Shown: positions 34,885 to 44,456, counted from the stretch's first letter. The stretch: 64,000 bases of DNA from Chloroflexota bacterium (GCA_014338005.1 QUBZ01000004.1:1-64000); one strand, 5' to 3'. The notes: generated by a model not told the origin, from the sequence alone. A program made the numbers and translations.

Positions 34885-36351
34885 TTACTCCTCTTTTCCT
34901 TGTGTTGTTTCTACCGCTGTCTCATCCGCTGCGGGTTCCGCCGGCACAGCCTCCGGCATTTCGCCTTTGGCAAGTGCCACAATCCGGTCAAAGACGCCTT
35001 CCTCTAACAACTCGTTCCGAACGCTGTCTCGCATCCTCGCATCCTGGAAAATTGAACGCAGTCCTTCGCGCTGCGGGCCGTACTGCTCCAGGATACGCTC
35101 GATTTGTTCGTCAATCGCCTGCTCGCCAACGGCGATATTTTCCGCCTTCATAACCTCGCGCAAAACCAGCAGACGTTTCAGATTCGACGATACCATGTCA
35201 TGATAATCATCGTGCAGGTCTTCGCGGCTTTTGTTTGTGATCCGCATATAATCGTCCAGCGTCAGGCCGCGCCGCCGAAGATCGCCATCCAGCCGCTTCA
35301 GATAATCCTCGGTATAATCAAACAACTCCGCTTCGGAAAAACTGATCGTGGCCTGTTCGACCATTTTGTCGAGTGCTTCCTGCGCGTACCGAGATTTAGC
35401 CTGCTCTTCGGCATACTTTTGCAGGTTTTCGCGCACCCGCATCCGCAGTTCCAGCAGCGTCAGCGGCTTTTCTTCCTCTGCTGTCACCCGGGCTGCGAAG
35501 TCATCGTTTAAAGATGGCAGCGTGATGGTTTCAATTTTTTTCACCGTCACATGAAACTTCACCCGCCGCCCCGCCAGGCCTTCGTATTCATCTTTATCAT
35601 CCGGCAGCGTCAGTTCAAATTCGCGGTTTTCGCCGACATTCGCACCTAACAGCGCCTCACGAAAACCGGGCGCGGGTTCGTTATAATCCTCGCTCAGAAT
35701 ATATGAGGCGTCATGCTCGTGCAGAAACGGTTCGCCGTCCGGCATATGGTTGTGGTCATCTTCAGGCGACTCCGCTTCATCGGCCTCGGTTTCACCGGCA
35801 TCGGCGGCAGCGACCTCTGGCGCGTCAGCCAGAGGAACCAGCACCGCATGAATGTCAAGCGTCACCCGATTGCCCTCCGCCGCCGGTTTATGGCTTTCCT
35901 CCACCAGCGCGTGCTGTTCCTGAAGCATCTTCAGCGAGCGGTTCACATCTTCATCTTCGACCGTCGGCTCGGAATAATCCAACCGCACCGAGCGATAATC
36001 GTTCAGGTTCACCTCGGCCTGAAGCGGCACCAAAAACTTAAAGGTCGGCTGCGGTTCGATCTGGAAATCTTCCAGTTCGCCCGGCCCATAGGGTTCGATG
36101 CCGGACTGGTCAAGCGCCTGTTTGTAAATTTCGTTGCCCAGAATTTCCACTGCTTCTTCCAGCACAGCGCCCTCACCGATGTAATTCACCAGAATTCTGT
36201 AGGGCGCTTTACCCTTACGAAAGCCGGGGATGTTCACCCGCTGCGCCAGCTTCCGCGCGGCAGTCTGTTTTGCCTGTTCTAAGCGTTCGCTGTCCAGCTC
36301 GACAGTAAAACGGGCGGTGTGGTTTTCGAGTCGTTCGGTTTGAATATTCAA
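34885..36351 (-). CDS. tig: Trigger factor
   Basis: Trigger factor is the ribosome-bound chaperone for new chains. The 488-residue protein has the ribosome-docking motif GFRKGKAP (about 43-50), a PPIase-like middle domain (about 160-290) and a helical C-terminal arm. The PPIase part is odd: an acidic and His-containing insertion (about 175-215, with AGETEADEAESPEDDHNH and FLHEHD) breaks the first strand region. The length exceeds the usual 430-450. The tail is also acidic. It heads the tig-clpP-clpX operon under an extended -10 promoter. Confidence 0.93.
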   Translation of the reverse strand: MNIQTERLENHTARFTVELDSERLEQAKQTAARKLAQRVNIPGFRKGKAPYRILVNYIGEGAVLEEAVEILGNEIYKQALDQSGIEPYGPGELEDFQIEPQPTFKFLVPLQAEVNLNDYRSVRLDYSEPTVEDEDVNRSLKMLQEQHALVEESHKPAAEGNRVTLDIHAVLVPLADAPEVAAADAGETEADEAESPEDDHNHMPDGEPFLHEHDASYILSEDYNEPAPGFREALLGANVGENREFELTLPDDKDEYEGLAGRRVKFHVTVKKIETITLPSLNDDFAARVTAEEEKPLTLLELRMRVRENLQKYAEEQAKSRYAQEALDKMVEQATISFSEAELFDYTEDYLKRLDGDLRRRGLTLDDYMRITNKSREDLHDDYHDMVSSNLKRLLVLREVMKAENIAVGEQAIDEQIERILEQYGPQREGLRSIFQDARMRDSVRNELLEEGVFDRIVALAKGEMPEAVPAEPAADETAVETTQGKEE

Positions 36352-36389
36352 GGATACATCCTTAACAGAGGTGAACTCTAGCTCGTTTT

Positions 36390-36398
36390 ATTATAGCA
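36390..36398 (-). promoter_or_regulatory. Extended -10 promoter of tig-clpP-clpX
   Basis: On the minus strand TGC-TATAAT (36398-36390) lies about 40 bases before the tig start; the bases CCTGATG before the hexamer recur at the SDR promoter near 57133. The -35 region is weak. Confidence 0.6.
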
Positions 36399-36466
36399 TC
36401 AGGATAAGGCGGTAAGCATAAGTTTTTCGTTAGATGGCAGCCCATCCTGTCCTGGCAGTATTTTGA

Positions 36467-36548
36467 TGGGGAAGGCGGGACTTGAACCCGCACGGTATAC
36501 ACCACATGATCCTAAGTCATGCGCGTCTGCCAATTCCGCCACTCCCCC
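36467..36548 (-). tRNA. tRNA-Leu (anticodon UAG)
   Basis: The 82-base gene folds as a class II tRNA. GGGGGAG pairs with CTTCCCC (one G-U) as acceptor stem, the anticodon loop is CT-TAG-GA on a CATGA/TCATG stem, a long variable arm (GGTGTATACC) is present, and the T loop is GTTCAAGTC. The CCA end is not encoded. Position and orientation are upstream of tig on the same strand. Confidence 0.95.
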
Positions 36549-36562
36549 AACCGGGTTTTGTC

Positions 36563-36591
36563 ATTATAGGAGACTCAAGAGTGCATCACAA
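36563..36591 (-). promoter_or_regulatory. Promoter of tRNA-Leu
   Basis: On the minus strand TTGTGA (36591-36586) and TATAAT (36568-36563) are 17 bases apart, about 15 bases before the 5' end of the tRNA. Confidence 0.6.
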
Positions 36592-36594
36592 GGG

Positions 36595-37179
36595 CTAATC
36601 GTTTGAGCCGAATTTCCCCAAAGTGGAGAGGTCTACATTCTGCGCCTGCGCCAGAACGGTCGTGATGATAAGTTGAGCGAGTCGGAACAAACCCTGCATC
36701 TGCTGGAAACGTTCGATATACAGTTCCGCCAGGTGGCGATCTTCCTCGCTCATCTCCGGCAGCGCCCTGGATAAACGTTCCAGGTTATTGTCCATCACGT
36801 GGAGGGCGCGTTCCACGTCGCGCAGCTCCCGCCCGCTCAGGATATTCGAGATAATCTGCCAGAAGTCGGTTTCGGCCTCGTAATACTTTCGCCGTCCGCC
36901 GCGCCCGCGCACCCACACTTGTCGCACCATACCCAGGTGTTCCAGCGTGTGCAGGTTCATGCTCACGCTGGCTTTAGAAATATCCAGCAGTTCCATCAGG
37001 TCATCCAGGCTGAGCGGCTCGGCGCTGAGCAGCAAAGCGCCGTAAAGCTGTCCCATTACTTTGCTAAAACCAAAATAGCCGGACAACTGCCCCAGCCCAT
37101 CGAGCATACTATCCTGGGCGGCCTGCAAATTGGCGTCTTTAGGCCGATGCCCGTTGTCCTCTGGCCCGGTTCCCGACAT
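36595..37179 (-). CDS. GbsR/MarR-type transcriptional regulator
   Basis: This 194-residue protein has a winged-helix domain (about 35-100: MGQLYGALLLSAEPLSLDDL, DISKASVSMNLHTLEHLGMVRQVW, RKYYEAE), as in the GbsR branch of the MarR superfamily, and a helical C-terminal part for dimer formation. It probably controls the exporter operon just upstream, whose last gene ends 98 bases before. GAGGGG precedes the ATG. The space between holds an AT-rich inverted repeat that could be its own operator. The ligand is unknown. Confidence 0.8.
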   Translation of the reverse strand: MSGTGPEDNGHRPKDANLQAAQDSMLDGLGQLSGYFGFSKVMGQLYGALLLSAEPLSLDDLMELLDISKASVSMNLHTLEHLGMVRQVWVRGRGGRRKYYEAETDFWQIISNILSGRELRDVERALHVMDNNLERLSRALPEMSEEDRHLAELYIERFQQMQGLFRLAQLIITTVLAQAQNVDLSTLGKFGSND

Positions 37180-37226
37180 TGGACTTTCCCCTCAACACGT
37201 TTTGAACGCTCTGACTTTAAAAAATT

Positions 37227-37246
37227 TTGTAAACGTTTTAATACAA
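37227..37246. promoter_or_regulatory. AT-rich inverted repeat before the GbsR/MarR-type gene (possible operator)
   Basis: TTGTA and TACAA arms flank an AAACGTTT-like centre (37227-37246) in an AT-rich stretch about 50 bases before the regulator start. I cannot place a clear promoter here, so the role is a guess. Confidence 0.3.
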
Positions 37247-37277
37247 TCGTAGCACTATTGTCGCCCGCTGACAACAC

Positions 37278-38498
37278 TCATTCGTAACGCAGTGCGTCAA
37301 TCGGGTTCAGCGATGCCGCCCGGTTGGCCGGATAAATGCCAAAAAACACGCCGATAGCAACCGAGATAGCTGTCGCCAGTAAAACGCTGGAAAACTGCAC
37401 AGCGGCGGCCAGTTCCGGCAGCGCCAACCGCAGCGCGCTCGTTCCGCCGACAGCGACCAGCACCCCCATCCCCCCGCCGACTACGGCCAGCGTGGTCGCC
37501 TCGGTCAAAAACTGGAACAGAATATCGCTCTTTTGCGCCCCCACAGCCTTCCGCAGCCCGATCTCGCGGGTGCGCTCCGTCACTGTCACCAGCATAATAT
37601 TCATGATGCCGATGCCGCCCACCAGCAGCGAAATCCCGGCGATAATCGCCAGAAAGATCGTCAGCAGGCCGGTGATCGCGCCCAGGCTGTCCAGCAGTTC
37701 GGTCTGCGTGAACACGTTAAAACTATCTTCATCACGAAAGCTGATGCTGCGTTCTTCGCGCAGCGTCTCCCGAATCTGCTGCGCCGTCAGGTCTACCGTT
37801 TCGGCGCTCCGGGCCTGGACAATAATATTACTCAACGGGCGGTCGCCGCTAAGGATGCGTTCACCGCTCAGGCGCGTTTGTACGGTTGTGATGGGCGCGA
37901 TGATAATGTCATCCTCGTTCGGGCCAAAACCGCCGCGCCCGCCCACGCGGTTCAGCACGCCTTCCACGCGGAACGTGATGCCGTTGATGCGAATCGTCTG
38001 CCCAACCGGGTATTCGCCGGGCAGCAGGCGTTCGGCCATCTCCACACCCAGCACCGCCACCCGCGCCTGCCCGTCCACCTCCTGCGGGGTAAAAAAACGC
38101 CCGGCCACGATTTGCCGGCTGCGTACCGTCAGATAATCCGCCGTCACCCCCTGCACGCGGGCGGTAACTTCGCGCCCACCATAGGTAGCCGTCCGGTTGA
38201 CGATATACTGCGGCATCACATACAGCGCGTCCGGCACGCGGAAGGGGTCGGCCAGCGCCCGCGCTTCATCCAGCGTCAGGCGGCGTGTCTGGCCGTTTTC
38301 GTCCTGCGCCGCGAACACGATCAGCAGATTCGTGCCGATGCCCAAGAATTGGTCGCGCACGAAGGTTTCTACCGCCTGCCCCAATGACACCAGTATGATG
38401 ACCGCCGCCACGCCGATGGTGATGCCCAGCATGGTCAATGCGGAACGAAGTTTATTGCTCCGCAGACCGATCATCGCCACCCGAAAGTTCTCAAACAT
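37278..38498 (-). CDS. ABC transporter permease, MacB/FtsX type (copy 2)
   Basis: This 406-residue permease has the MacB layout: an N-terminal membrane helix (about 20-42), a large outer domain (about 45-270) and three C-terminal helices (about 280-395) forming the FtsX domain (GGIGIMNIMLVTVTERTREIGLRKAVGAQK). It is a close relative of the upstream permease (38529-39767), and the two probably form a heterodimer. It ends the exporter operon. MacB-type systems export peptides, antibiotics or lipids. Confidence 0.88.
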   Translation of the reverse strand: MFENFRVAMIGLRSNKLRSALTMLGITIGVAAVIILVSLGQAVETFVRDQFLGIGTNLLIVFAAQDENGQTRRLTLDEARALADPFRVPDALYVMPQYIVNRTATYGGREVTARVQGVTADYLTVRSRQIVAGRFFTPQEVDGQARVAVLGVEMAERLLPGEYPVGQTIRINGITFRVEGVLNRVGGRGGFGPNEDDIIIAPITTVQTRLSGERILSGDRPLSNIIVQARSAETVDLTAQQIRETLREERSISFRDEDSFNVFTQTELLDSLGAITGLLTIFLAIIAGISLLVGGIGIMNIMLVTVTERTREIGLRKAVGAQKSDILFQFLTEATTLAVVGGGMGVLVAVGGTSALRLALPELAAAVQFSSVLLATAISVAIGVFFGIYPANRAASLNPIDALRYE

Positions 38499-38528
38499 CC
38501 TTTTTCGCCCTCATCGCGGCAAAATGCG

Positions 38529-39767
38529 CTATTCAAACCGCAGCGCATCAATCGGGCGCATACGCGCCGCCCGGCTGGCTGGATACAGCCCGAAAAAAAC
38601 GCCCACAAAACTGCTCACCGCCGTCGCCAGCAGCACCGCATCCATACTCACCGTCAGCGTAAGGTCGGGAATCAGAGCTGTGCCGACCTGCGCCGCCGCC
38701 CAACCCAGTCCCAGGCCGATTGCGCCGCCCAGGATGGACAAAACCAGGCTTTCGATCAAAAATTGCAGCAGAATGTCACCCCCGCGCGCGCCGACCGCTT
38801 TTCGCAGACCGATCTCCTGGGTGCGCTCCGTCACCGACACCAGCATGATATTCATGATGCCGATGCCGCCCACCAGCAGCGAAATCCCGGCGATCAAACC
38901 CAGGAAAACCGTGAGGATGCTGGTGATCTGCCCCAGCGTATCCAGCAGATCGGCCTGGCTGATGATGCTGAAATCCTGCTCGCCCTGGAAGGCGATGCCG
39001 TGCGCCTGGCTTAAATAGGCTTCAATCTCGCGCGCGGCAGCGTCCATCCGCATTTCCGAAACCGCCTCGACGTAAAACACATCCACCCGATATCCGCCGT
39101 CGCGCGTCCGGGCGCGCGCCAGCCGGGTTTGAGCGGTACTCAACGGGATGAACACCACATCATTTTCGTCACCCAGAAAGCTGCTGGAGCGATCTTCCAT
39201 CACGCCGATGATCGTGAAGGTGCGGTCGTTGATGCGAATCGTCCGTCCCACAGGGTCGAAGTTTTTGTCGCCAAACAGCCGGTCAACAACAGTCGTCCCC
39301 AGCACCGCCACCCGCGCCGCGCTTTCAATATCCGCCGGGCTGATGAACGCGCCGCCGGGACGGGGCCTCCAGTTCCGCACTTCCTGGAAGTTGGGCGTCA
39401 CACCGCCGACCGCCAGCGTCACGCGCTTCGAGCCATATACCACCGTCCCCCATACCTGGAACTCCATCGCCACCTGCCGGATACTGGGCGCAGCCGCCGG
39501 GTTCGCCAGCGCCGCGCCTTCGACCGTCGTCAGCGGCTCAATCGTTGTGCGCGTGCCGGCGGTGGGTGCGGACGGAAAAACAAACAGCACGTTTGATCCC
39601 AACGCCTGGAATTCTCCGGCGATAAATGCCTCGACGCCGCGCCCCAGGCTGACCAGCGACACCACCGCCCCCACCCCGATCATGATACCCAGCGTGGTTA
39701 ACACGGCCCGCAGGCGGTTGGTCGCCAGGCCGCCGAACGCGATGCGGAACGATTCCAGCACGTCCAC
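38529..39767 (-). CDS. ABC transporter permease, MacB/FtsX type (copy 1)
   Basis: This 412-residue permease has the same build as its downstream neighbour: one N-terminal helix, a large outer domain and a C-terminal FtsX domain with GGIGIMNIMLVSVTERTQEIGLRKAVGARGGDIL. A 30-base gap separates the two genes, and it starts 2 bases after the propeller gene stop, so translation is probably coupled. The pair with one ATPase suggests a YknZ/MacB-like exporter. Confidence 0.88.
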   Translation of the reverse strand: MDVLESFRIAFGGLATNRLRAVLTTLGIMIGVGAVVSLVSLGRGVEAFIAGEFQALGSNVLFVFPSAPTAGTRTTIEPLTTVEGAALANPAAAPSIRQVAMEFQVWGTVVYGSKRVTLAVGGVTPNFQEVRNWRPRPGGAFISPADIESAARVAVLGTTVVDRLFGDKNFDPVGRTIRINDRTFTIIGVMEDRSSSFLGDENDVVFIPLSTAQTRLARARTRDGGYRVDVFYVEAVSEMRMDAAAREIEAYLSQAHGIAFQGEQDFSIISQADLLDTLGQITSILTVFLGLIAGISLLVGGIGIMNIMLVSVTERTQEIGLRKAVGARGGDILLQFLIESLVLSILGGAIGLGLGWAAAQVGTALIPDLTLTVSMDAVLLATAVSSFVGVFFGLYPASRAARMRPIDALRFE

Positions 39768-39769
39768 TT

Positions 39770-40630
39770 CTACCTCCAGGCCAGGCGTTGGAAGCTGCCG
39801 GTCGCCACCCGCCTCACGCTGCCGGTGTTCATATCCAGCACATAAATACCGGCTGCCCCGTCCCGGTCGGATACAAACGACAGGCGGCCATCCGGCAGCC
39901 AGGCCGGCATTTCGTCCGCCGCCGGATGCCCGGTGATGTTTTTCGCCTCGCCGATCTTTCCATCCAGCACATAAACTTCATGGTTGCGCGACCGGTCGGA
40001 CACAAATGCCAGCCGCCCATCTGCCGACCATGCCGGGGCAAAGTCCGCCGCCGGATGCGGCGTGAGGTTGGTTAAATCGCCGGTCGCCGGGTCCAAGACA
40101 TAAATATCCAGGCTGCCGCTGCGGTTGGAAACAAACGCCAGCCGCCCATCCGCCGACCATGCCGGGCTGCTGTCGCCCGCCGGATGGTTGGAAACATTGA
40201 TCGCCGCGCCGTCCTCCGGGTCAAGCACGTAAATTTCAGCCCCGCCGTCCCGGTCGGACACAAATGCCAGCCGCCCACCTGCCGACCACGCCGGTAGATA
40301 ATCGTTAGCCGGGTGGTGGGTGAGGTTCTCCAACTGGCCGCTCATCAGGTCAAGCGCGTAAATTTCGTAGTTCCCCTCGCGGTTGGAGGCAAACACCAGC
40401 CGCCCATCCGCCGACCACGCCGGCGCATAATCAAACGCCCGATGGCGCGACACATTCAGATCGAGGCCGGTCAAAACATCCAGCAGCAGCACCTCAGAAT
40501 TTTTATCCCGATCAGAATCAAAAGCCACCAGCCCTCCGCGCATCCCGCGCCCGGCCAGCGCCGCCGTGCTTATGCTCCCCAGCGCCAGCAGCCAGGTTAT
40601 CAGGGCTGCCCGACAAACAATACCGACCAA
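39770..40630 (-). CDS. Secreted TolB-like beta-propeller protein in the exporter operon
   Basis: This protein of about 286 residues has a signal peptide or anchor (VGIVCRAALITWLLALGSISTAALAG) and a six-bladed TolB/WD40-like propeller with near-identical repeats of about 40 residues (PAWSADGRLAFVSDR...EIYVLD). I prefer the TTG at 40630, which starts the signal peptide and has CGGAG in front. An ATG at 40681 would overlap the ATPase gene by 29 bases and add a non-signal stretch. Its place inside an exporter operon suggests that it helps binding or recognition of the cargo outside the cell. Confidence 0.75.
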   Translation of the reverse strand: MVGIVCRAALITWLLALGSISTAALAGRGMRGGLVAFDSDRDKNSEVLLLDVLTGLDLNVSRHRAFDYAPAWSADGRLVFASNREGNYEIYALDLMSGQLENLTHHPANDYLPAWSAGGRLAFVSDRDGGAEIYVLDPEDGAAINVSNHPAGDSSPAWSADGRLAFVSNRSGSLDIYVLDPATGDLTNLTPHPAADFAPAWSADGRLAFVSDRSRNHEVYVLDGKIGEAKNITGHPAADEMPAWLPDGRLSFVSDRDGAAGIYVLDMNTGSVRRVATGSFQRLAWR

Positions 40631-40652
40631 AAAATCAAACTCCGTGTAACAA

Positions 40653-41498
40653 TCAGGTATATTCCTCCTGCGCCCCGCCATAATAAGCGTCGCGGAACAG
40701 CGATTCCATCTCCGCTGCTTCCGAAGGGCGCTCCTGCTCCCCGGCGACCAGCGGCTCGGCCACCTGCCGGTCGGCGATGATGCGCCCGTCGCGCAGCATA
40801 ATCACCCGCTGCGTATGCCGGGCGATCCAGGGGTCGTGCGTGACAAATACGGTCGTGATGCCCTGTTCCCGGTTCAACCGCTGAAAAATCTGCATAACTT
40901 CCGTACCGCTGCGGGAATCCAGGTTGCCGGTCGGCTCGTCGGCCAGAATCATGGCCGGCTCGTTCACCAGCGCCCGCGCGATTGCCACGCGCTGCTGCTG
41001 GCCGCCGGACAGTTCGCTGGGCAGGTGATGAAGGCGCTGTCCCAACCCAACCGCCTCCAGCGCCGCGCGCGCCTTCTTTGCGCGGCCTGATGCCCGGCTG
41101 TAAATTAATGGCAGTTCCACCTGCCGCAGCGCCGTCGTCCGTTTTAACAGGTTGAAGTTCTGAAACACAAAACCGATCTTTTTATTCCGTATCCGCGCCA
41201 GGTCGTTTTCGTTTAAACCGCTCACATCCACACCGTCCAGGCAGTATGTGCCGGAGGTAGGCTGATCTAAACAGCCCAGGATGTTCATCAATGTGCTTTT
41301 GCCGGAGCCGGACGGCCCCATAATCGAAACCACTTCGCCTTCATAAATCTGAAGGCTGACACCGCGCAGGGCATGGACTTCGACCTCGCCCATCTGGTAG
41401 ACTTTGGTGATGTCCCGCACGTCAATCACGGCCCGCCTGCCCTGATCGTCGCGGGGGATTTCGGGTTCTTTGCCGTTTTGTTTAAACCACTTCAGCAT
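40653..41498 (-). CDS. ABC transporter ATP-binding protein, MacB/LolD type
   Basis: This 281-residue ATPase powers the exporter. It has GPSGSGKST (Walker A), the Q loop ([11 protein letters not shown]), the signature [27 protein letters not shown] (Walker B) and the switch His (FVTHD). The FNLL...T pattern and short N-terminus fit the MacB/LolD/YknY class. A C-terminal stretch of about 40 residues follows the core. Only one ATPase gene serves the two permease genes. Confidence 0.9.
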   Translation of the reverse strand: MLKWFKQNGKEPEIPRDDQGRRAVIDVRDITKVYQMGEVEVHALRGVSLQIYEGEVVSIMGPSGSGKSTLMNILGCLDQPTSGTYCLDGVDVSGLNENDLARIRNKKIGFVFQNFNLLKRTTALRQVELPLIYSRASGRAKKARAALEAVGLGQRLHHLPSELSGGQQQRVAIARALVNEPAMILADEPTGNLDSRSGTEVMQIFQRLNREQGITTVFVTHDPWIARHTQRVIMLRDGRIIADRQVAEPLVAGEQERPSEAAEMESLFRDAYYGGAQEEYT

Positions 41499-41528
41499 AG
41501 ATGATCGCTCTAAAAACTCCGAGGCGTG

Positions 41529-42953
41529 TTACGTGCCGGGTATCGGGTTAAACGTCGCGCGCGGCAGCAGCACGACGCGCTGGCCGGCCTCCAGGCCGCT
41601 TACAATCTGGCTGGTGGTATCATTACGCAGCCCCAGTTGAACCGGCACTTCTTCAAACCTGCCGGGGCGCTCTACCGTGACGTAAGCCTGCTGTGTGGCG
41701 CGGTCTATGCGAATAAACCGGTTGGGCAGCACCAGAATATCCTGAAGTTCGTTCACCAGGATGGTCGCCGTTGCCGTCATGCAGGCGCGCAGCGGCTCAT
41801 CCGTCAGGTCGAGCGTCACACGCACAATATATGTCACCAACTGCCCGGCGCGCGCCGGAGTCGCGGCTACGCGCGTCACCCGCCCGGTGATATTAACGCC
41901 CGGCAGCGCATCCAGCAGCAGCGTCGCCCGCTGCCCTTCCCGCACATCTACGATGTCGGTTTCATCTACCGCCAAATCCACATAATAACCGGACAGATCT
42001 GCTACCTGTATGGCCGCGCCCTGCGGGGGTATTTCGCCGCCGACCAGGTTGTTTTCGATCACGATGCCGTCAAAGGGGGCGACCAGCGCCGCGCGGCTGC
42101 GGTTGGCTTCCGCCTGTTGCAGTGCCAGCCGGGCGATCTGAAGCTGAACATCGGCGATTTGTAATTCCATCTCCGACGGGCCGTTCAGCAGCCGCTCAAG
42201 CTGCGCCTGGGCAGCGGCGATCTGCGCGTAAGCTGCCGAAAGCCCGGCTGTATCCGCGCCTTCGCTTTGAAGGGCGGCGTAGTTCGCGTCAGCGATCAAC
42301 ACTTCATAATCGGCGCGGTTCAGTTCCGGCCTCACGTCATCCTGCGCCATCTGTGTGGTATCCGGCACTTCCTGGCCGGTGGCTTCGAGATAGTCGCGCA
42401 CGGCGGGCGGAACGGCATAAGCAAGATCGCGCTGAAGCTGGGACTGCCAGAGCTGATTACGAGCAATTTCGGCCTGCAAACGCGCGATTTCAAGCTGTGT
42501 GGCTTCCGCGCCCTGCGCCACCGTCCCGGACTGCGCCCGCGCTACGCTTAGGGCCGCCTGGGCCACCGCAATATCCACCTCGCGCGGCGGCGCGGTCAGC
42601 GCATCATAAGCGACCTGCTGCGCTTCCAGGCCGACACGCGCATTCGCCAGCGCAATATTCAACTCGCGGGTATCCAGCCGAGCCAGAACCTGCCCTTTCG
42701 TCACCCGCTGGCCTTCCATCACCAGCACTTCGGCCACCGGCGCGGAAAACTCAAAAGCCAGCCCCACCTGACGAAGCGGCGCGATTGTGCCGGTCGCGCT
42801 GACCGTCACAGCCAGGTCGCCGGATTCCAGTATCGTCTCATCCTGAATCGGCGTTTCGTCCTGACCACCGGCAGTCTCGTCCGATTGGGCAGCCTGGGCA
42901 AAAACCACTGCGGCGGCTGCCAGGATGACCGCGCCAAACAGAATCTTTTTCAC
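41529..42953 (-). CDS. HlyD/RND-type membrane-fusion protein (copy 2)
   Basis: This 474-residue protein has a signal peptide or anchor (about 1-20, ILFGAVILAAAAVVFA). A biotinyl-lipoyl-like half-motif (VLVMEGQRVTKGQVLARLDTREL) is followed by a long coiled-coil region (about 115-290), the second lipoyl half (GIVIENNLVGGEIPPQGAAI) and beta-barrel/membrane-proximal domains. It probably links the permease to the outside. It lies 3 bases after the first membrane-fusion gene. Confidence 0.85.
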   Translation of the reverse strand: MKKILFGAVILAAAAVVFAQAAQSDETAGGQDETPIQDETILESGDLAVTVSATGTIAPLRQVGLAFEFSAPVAEVLVMEGQRVTKGQVLARLDTRELNIALANARVGLEAQQVAYDALTAPPREVDIAVAQAALSVARAQSGTVAQGAEATQLEIARLQAEIARNQLWQSQLQRDLAYAVPPAVRDYLEATGQEVPDTTQMAQDDVRPELNRADYEVLIADANYAALQSEGADTAGLSAAYAQIAAAQAQLERLLNGPSEMELQIADVQLQIARLALQQAEANRSRAALVAPFDGIVIENNLVGGEIPPQGAAIQVADLSGYYVDLAVDETDIVDVREGQRATLLLDALPGVNITGRVTRVAATPARAGQLVTYIVRVTLDLTDEPLRACMTATATILVNELQDILVLPNRFIRIDRATQQAYVTVERPGRFEEVPVQLGLRNDTTSQIVSGLEAGQRVVLLPRATFNPIPGT

Positions 42954-42956
42954 CCC

Positions 42957-44336
42957 TTACCCTCCCAGAAGGTTGAATCCCTGCGCCGCCAGATCAATCA
43001 CGATAACATCGCCCGCCGCCAGCCCGGAGACAATTTCGCTGGTGTCCTGACCACGTAAGCCGAGGACAATCTCTTTCTCGACCAGCGTTCCATCCGGGGA
43101 CAGCACATTCACAAAAGCCGTATCGGCATTTCGATCCAGCCGGATATAAGCATTCGGCACGACCAGCACATCTCGCCGCTCTTCAATGATGATCGAAGCT
43201 TCGGCAGTCATGCCCACACGCGCGCGCGGGTCGGGCGTTTCCAGCGCCAGGCGTACATCATAGCTGATAATACCGTCTTCATTACGCCCAAGCAGCGCGA
43301 TCTGTTCCAACTTGGCCGGAAAAACCAGGCCAGGCAGCGCGTCGAGTTCGATGCTGGCCGGCATACCTTCCCGAATCTGGCGCACATCAATTTCATCTAC
43401 CTGCACCGTCAGCCGCAAAGGCGCGCTGTCCACCATCTCGATCACCGGCTGCCCCGGCACAATCAACGCGCCTTCTTCAACATTCACGACCGATACCAGG
43501 CCGGCAAACGGTGCGGTCAGCGCCCGCCGGTTGAGCGCCAGTTCGGCCTGTTCGACCTGCACCAACGCCTGCCGGATGGCGACATCGGCACGATCAATCT
43601 CGGCCTGGCTTGGGCCGGCTTTTAACCGTTCCAATTCGCGCTGGGCCTGAACAATGCGCGCTCCTGCTAAACTTAATTGATCGCTGTTGTCCGGGTGGCG
43701 AAGCGCCTCCAGCTGTAAGCGAGCGATTTCCACATTAAACGACGCCGTGCCGATCTGCGCGTCGAGTATCCGGTAATACTCATCAGGATACCCACCGTCC
43801 GCCTCAATCCGCGTCCGCCGGGCATCTTCTTCGGCAGTCAGGGCTTGCTGGTAGCGCAGCTCCGCCGCGCGGATTTCCTCGTCGGAGACGGCGTTCAGAA
43901 TGCCGGTATACGCGCCCTGGGCACTGGCGACATTCGCTTCTGCCGCGCGAATCTCCCACTCCTGCGGCGGTTCAAGAAGCGCCTGTTTTTGCAGTTCGGC
44001 CAGCCGCAGCGACAGCATGGCCTGTTCGTAGGCGATGCGCTCATTTTCGTCGGTCAGCCGCACCAGCACGTCGCCGGCTTCTACCATATCGCCCGGCTGC
44101 GCCAGCGCCTCAACCACCCGCCCCGGCTCGGTGAAGCTGAGGCGAACGGCGGTATCGGCCTCAATCGCCCCGATAGCCGTGATGGTTACGGCCACACTGC
44201 CGCGCTGTACCGCGTTCAACTGCCAGTTCCGAAACGAATCGCCGCGCCGAAGATTGTTCGTCCGAACGGCAAAAGCCAGCGCCGGCAGCGAGAACACTAA
44301 CAAAGCCAGAATAATTAACGAACGTCGAACTGACAT
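42957..44336 (-). CDS. HlyD/RND-type membrane-fusion protein (copy 1)
   Basis: This protein of about 459 residues is the first gene of the exporter operon. It has an N-terminal anchor (SLIILALLVFSLPALAFAV), the lipoyl halves (VVEALAQPGDMVEAGDVLVRLT and GLVSVVNVEEGALIVPGQPV), a long coiled coil between them, and C-terminal beta domains. It is related to the next gene, so the complex may hold two different fusion proteins. The ATG at 44336 is supported by the promoter, whose start of transcription lies near 44362; the upstream GTG at 44366 lies before it. Confidence 0.85.
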   Translation of the reverse strand: MSVRRSLIILALLVFSLPALAFAVRTNNLRRGDSFRNWQLNAVQRGSVAVTITAIGAIEADTAVRLSFTEPGRVVEALAQPGDMVEAGDVLVRLTDENERIAYEQAMLSLRLAELQKQALLEPPQEWEIRAAEANVASAQGAYTGILNAVSDEEIRAAELRYQQALTAEEDARRTRIEADGGYPDEYYRILDAQIGTASFNVEIARLQLEALRHPDNSDQLSLAGARIVQAQRELERLKAGPSQAEIDRADVAIRQALVQVEQAELALNRRALTAPFAGLVSVVNVEEGALIVPGQPVIEMVDSAPLRLTVQVDEIDVRQIREGMPASIELDALPGLVFPAKLEQIALLGRNEDGIISYDVRLALETPDPRARVGMTAEASIIIEERRDVLVVPNAYIRLDRNADTAFVNVLSPDGTLVEKEIVLGLRGQDTSEIVSGLAAGDVIVIDLAAQGFNLLGG

Positions 44337-44368
44337 GCGCTCCACACCGATTGCTCCTGTCTCCACCC

Positions 44369-44397
44369 ATCATATCACAGCTTGGGCGGCCTTTCAG
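44369..44397 (-). promoter_or_regulatory. Promoter of the exporter operon
   Basis: On the minus strand CTGAAA (44397-44392) and TATGAT (44374-44369) are 17 bases apart, with TGA directly before the -10 as an extension. Confidence 0.5.
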
Positions 44398-44456
44398 TTG
44401 CGGCAGCGTTTGCCGATCAAAAAGCTCATATGGATGTGGCATTAAAAAGATTAAAC

